A DNA stretch of 7,260 bases from Burkholderiales bacterium. Its GTDB lineage: Bacteria > Pseudomonadota > Gammaproteobacteria > Burkholderiales > Usitatibacteraceae. The stretch spans positions 1 to 7,260 of the forward strand of contig JADGRS010000153.1 in assembly GCA_017880705.1 (NCBI GenBank). Direction: 5' to 3'. Of the stretch, positions 4,819-7,260 are shown in pieces; the first letter of the stretch is position 1, and each line of letters begins with the position of its first letter. The notes beneath the pieces were generated by a model. It searched no databases. It saw only the letters and a list, made by a program, of their open reading frames with translations, and had not been told where the DNA came from. Both the position numbers and the translations under genes were made by a program.

Positions 4819-7260
4819 ATGCAACTCATCGACATGCAGGACTACAGCCCAGCCGCTCGCAGGTATTGGTGGACGGTGGTGTTCCTCGGCGTCTGGGCCC
4901 TGATATACGCCATCTCCCGGGTCGGCCAGCTCGAAGGCGTGCAGCTGCTCCAGGTCCTGGCGGGCGCGCTGGTTGCCGCGATCGTGGGATTCTTCCCGGT
5001 ACAAATCCCCGGGTCCAAGACGTCGATCGCCGGCGGCGAGATCTTCATCTTCCTCGTGCTCCTCGTGTACGGCGCGCCCGCCGCGGTGCTTGCCGCCGCG
5101 GTCGAGGGCATCGTCGCCTCGTGGCGGACCTCGAAGCGCTGGACCAGCCGCATCGGCACTCCCGCCATGGCCTCGCTCGCGATGCTGGTGTGCGGATCGG
5201 TCTTCGAGGTCGCGCGCGCGCTCATCGCAAAGGCCGGCTTCAACAGCGCCGCGCTCCTGGTCGCGGTCATGGCCTTCGCGGTCCTCTACTGGATCGCCAA
5301 TACGCTCCTCACCTCGGGGCTCATCGCCCTCAAGCGCGGCGCCCCGATGGCGCCGAAGAGGTGGCTGGGCGACATGGCCTGGATCGGCCTCGCCTACGCG
5401 ACCGGCGCCTCGATCGCCTCCGTCCTCTTCTTCAGCTTCGACCACTTCGGCCTCCCCGCGCTCCTCATCGCGGTGCCGCTGATCGTGATGTTCATCTCGT
5501 CGCTGCATTTCTATTTCCAGCACAAGGAATCCGGCGAGCGCCACGTGGAAGAGCTGAAGGAGAGCGAGAGCCGCTTCCACAGCGCGTTCACGCACGCGGC
5601 GATCGGCATGGCCCTCGTCTCCACCGACGGCAAGTTCATCCAGGCGAACAAGGCGTTCTGCGAGATGCTGGGACGAAACACCACGGAGCTCCTCGCATCG
5701 AGCCTCGCGCAGCTGGTGAACCACGAGGACATCGGCGCGCTGCAGGGGCCAGTCGACAAGCTCGTGAAGGGCGAGCTGTCGAGCGTGCACACCGAGGTCC
5801 GCGGCCTGCATCGCGACGGCTCCGACGTCTGGATGTCGCTCAACATCTCCCTCGCCCGCGACTGGCAGTTCCGCACCCACAACCTGATCGTCCAGGCGCA
5901 GGACGTGAGCGCCCGGCGCCGTGCCGAGGCGGAGCTCTACCACAACGCCTACCACGACAACCTCACGCAGCTCTCCAACCGCGTGCATTTCGACGAGCAG
6001 CTGAACCGCGCCATAGCGCGCGTCCAGCGCCATCCCGAGCAGCGCTTCGCGGTGATGTACCTCGACTTCGACCGCTTCAAGATGGTGAACGACTCCCTCG
6101 GCCACAAGGCGGGCGACGAGCTGCTCGTGAACGTGGCCCAGCGCCTGAAGACGATGCTGCGCGACACCGACGTCCTCGCGCGGCTGGGCGGCGACGAGTT
6201 CGCGATCCTCGTGGAGGACCTCGACCGGCAGCGCGACGCGGTCGACCTCGCCGAGCGCATCCACAAGGAGCTGCAGAAGCCGATCCTCCTGGGGACGATG
6301 GAAGTCGCCATCAGCGCGAGCATCGGCATCACCTTCAGCACCAACAACTACCAGACCTCCGACCAGATCGTGCGCGACGCCGACATCGCGATGTACAAGG
6401 CGAAGTCCAAGGGGAAGGCGCAGTACGCGCTGTTCGACTCGAGCCTGCACGCGCACGTCTCCGCGCAGCTGACGCTCGAGAACGAGCTTCGCAAGGCCCT
6501 CGGCGGCGGCCAGATCTTCCTCGACTACCAGCCGATCTGCACCCTGCGCGACCAGAAGCTCGTGGGCTTCGAGGCGCTCGCGCGCTGGAATCATCCCGAG
6601 CGCGGCCTTCTCGAGCCGTCGATGTTCATCCCCGTCGCCGAGGAGACCGGTCTCATCGTGCCGCTCGGCAACTGGGTCCTTTCGGAAGCGTGCCGCCAGA
6701 TGCGCGACTGGCGCGCGATCCGCGACAGCTCCGTGCTGCGGATGAGCGTGAACGTCTCCAGCCTGCAGCTGACCCATCCCGACTTCATCGCGCACGTCGC
6801 GCGCTCGCTGCAGGCCGGCGAGATGCGCCCCGAGCAGCTCACGCTCGAGGTGACCGAGAGCGTCCTCATGAACGGCATCGAGAACGCCATCTCCACGCTC
6901 ATGGCGCTGCGCCAGATGGGCGTGCAGCTGTCCATCGACGACTTCGGCACCGGCTACTCGTCGCTCTCGTACCTCGCCACTCTGCCGATCGACGCGCTCA
7001 AGGTCGACCGCTCGTTCATCGACAAGATGACCCGCGAGGGCGAGGGCAGCGAGATCGTCCGCGCGATCTTCAAGCTCGGCCAGGCGCTTTCGAAGCAGGT
7101 CTACGCGGAAGGCATCGAGACGCGCGCGCAGCTCACGCTCCTGCAGGAGCTCGGCTGCGAGTTCGGCCAGGGCTTCCTCCTGTCGCGCCCGGTGAACGCC
7201 GACCTCGCGGGCGGCATCCTCGCGGCCAACGACCACGGCAACGGCTCGCTCGCGGTCGCC
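4819..7260 (+). CDS. Membrane PAS-GGDEF-EAL cyclic-di-GMP synthase/phosphodiesterase (C-terminus beyond window)
   Basis: The frame is open for 814 codons to the right edge. Residues 1-235 are a polytopic membrane region with about seven hydrophobic segments (near 17-34, 43-62, 72-100, 113-137, 143-171, 186-207, 211-232); I do not recognise the domain, though it resembles MASE-type sensors in layout. A charged linker (about 235-250) leads to a PAS domain (250-372, with [10 protein letters not shown]). The GGDEF domain (about 375-535) has [14 protein letters not shown], an intact RLGGDEF at 455-461 and the product-inhibition site RxxD at 448-451, exactly five residues before GGDEF. The EAL domain (from about 550) keeps Glu585, Asn645, Glu677, Asp707, Asp708, Lys728, Glu764 and Gln784; from Asn645 on, their spacing equals that of the catalytic residues of RocR as I recall them. 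Both GTP-to-c-di-GMP synthesis and c-di-GMP hydrolysis look possible. The EAL domain is nearly complete, so few residues should remain beyond the window. The signal sensed is unknown. Confidence 0.96.
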   Translation, partial: MQLIDMQDYSPAARRYWWTVVFLGVWALIYAISRVGQLEGVQLLQVLAGALVAAIVGFFPVQIPGSKTSIAGGEIFIFLVLLVYGAPAAVLAAAVEGIVASWRTSKRWTSRIGTPAMASLAMLVCGSVFEVARALIAKAGFNSAALLVAVMAFAVLYWIANTLLTSGLIALKRGAPMAPKRWLGDMAWIGLAYATGASIASVLFFSFDHFGLPALLIAVPLIVMFISSLHFYFQHKESGERHVEELKESESRFHSAFTHAAIGMALVSTDGKFIQANKAFCEMLGRNTTELLASSLAQLVNHEDIGALQGPVDKLVKGELSSVHTEVRGLHRDGSDVWMSLNISLARDWQFRTHNLIVQAQDVSARRRAEAELYHNAYHDNLTQLSNRVHFDEQLNRAIARVQRHPEQRFAVMYLDFDRFKMVNDSLGHKAGDELLVNVAQRLKTMLRDTDVLARLGGDEFAILVEDLDRQRDAVDLAERIHKELQKPILLGTMEVAISASIGITFSTNNYQTSDQIVRDADIAMYKAKSKGKAQYALFDSSLHAHVSAQLTLENELRKALGGGQIFLDYQPICTLRDQKLVGFEALARWNHPERGLLEPSMFIPVAEETGLIVPLGNWVLSEACRQMRDWRAIRDSSVLRMSVNVSSLQLTHPDFIAHVARSLQAGEMRPEQLTLEVTESVLMNGIENAISTLMALRQMGVQLSIDDFGTGYSSLSYLATLPIDALKVDRSFIDKMTREGEGSEIVRAIFKLGQALSKQVYAEGIETRAQLTLLQELGCEFGQGFLLSRPVNADLAGGILAANDHGNGSLAVA

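Noticed and set aside
4789..7236. An 815-codon open frame on the minus strand opposite the GGDEF-EAL gene
   Set aside because: Its product is dominated by Arg, Glu, Ala, Val and Leu with no domain, and it mirrors the third-position C/G bias of the plus-strand gene, which has clear PAS, GGDEF and EAL motifs.
4819..7260. LapD-type inside-out receptor controlling the adjacent protease
   Set aside because: LapD has degenerate GGDEF and EAL sites and a large periplasmic domain; here both catalytic sites look intact and the N-terminus is multi-pass with no sizeable periplasmic domain.

Overview
This is a high-GC window (judged by eye) with strong C/G preference at third codon positions. It suggests a free-living proteobacterium. 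A betaproteobacterium or a related GC-rich gammaproteobacterium fits best, because the leftward gene resembles an AddB-like 'probable DNA repair protein' family known mainly from those groups. The sequence does not fix the genus.

Layout. (1) Positions 1-2345, minus strand: the 5' 781 codons of a large AddB/RecB-like PD-(D/E)XK nuclease protein, whose C-terminus runs off the left edge. (2) Positions 2346-2540: a 195-bp divergent intergenic region unusually rich in repeated motifs. It holds two copies of TACGGCTGTAA 17 bp apart and two copies of GTGTGC-N6-TCACAG 53 bp apart, the latter close to the CRP-type operator TGTGA-N6-TCACA. (3) Positions 2541-4778, plus strand: a secreted subtilisin-like serine protease (S8) of 745 aa with an intact Asp/His/Ser triad. 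It carries seven five-residue (GV-type) repeats just after the signal peptide and nine six-residue (GIVLSE) repeats at its C-terminus. (4) Positions 4819-7260, plus strand: a polytopic membrane protein with PAS, GGDEF and EAL domains, still open at the right edge. Its cyclic-di-GMP synthase and phosphodiesterase motifs both look intact. No tRNA, rRNA, CRISPR array, insertion sequence or convincing terminator was seen. The only non-coding stretches are the 195-bp and 40-bp gaps.

How the parts may work together (inference). The protease and the c-di-GMP protein lie in the same direction only 40 bp apart with no visible terminator between them, so they may be co-transcribed. The CRP-like sites sit just upstream of the protease start. 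CRP-family regulators control extracellular proteases in several proteobacteria, and some (Clp of Xanthomonas, Bcam1349 of Burkholderia) respond to c-di-GMP. A circuit joining a membrane c-di-GMP enzyme, a CRP-like regulator and a repeat-bearing exported protease is therefore a testable hypothesis, and the most interesting one in this window. The DNA repair gene is transcribed away from this pair and is probably unrelated to it.
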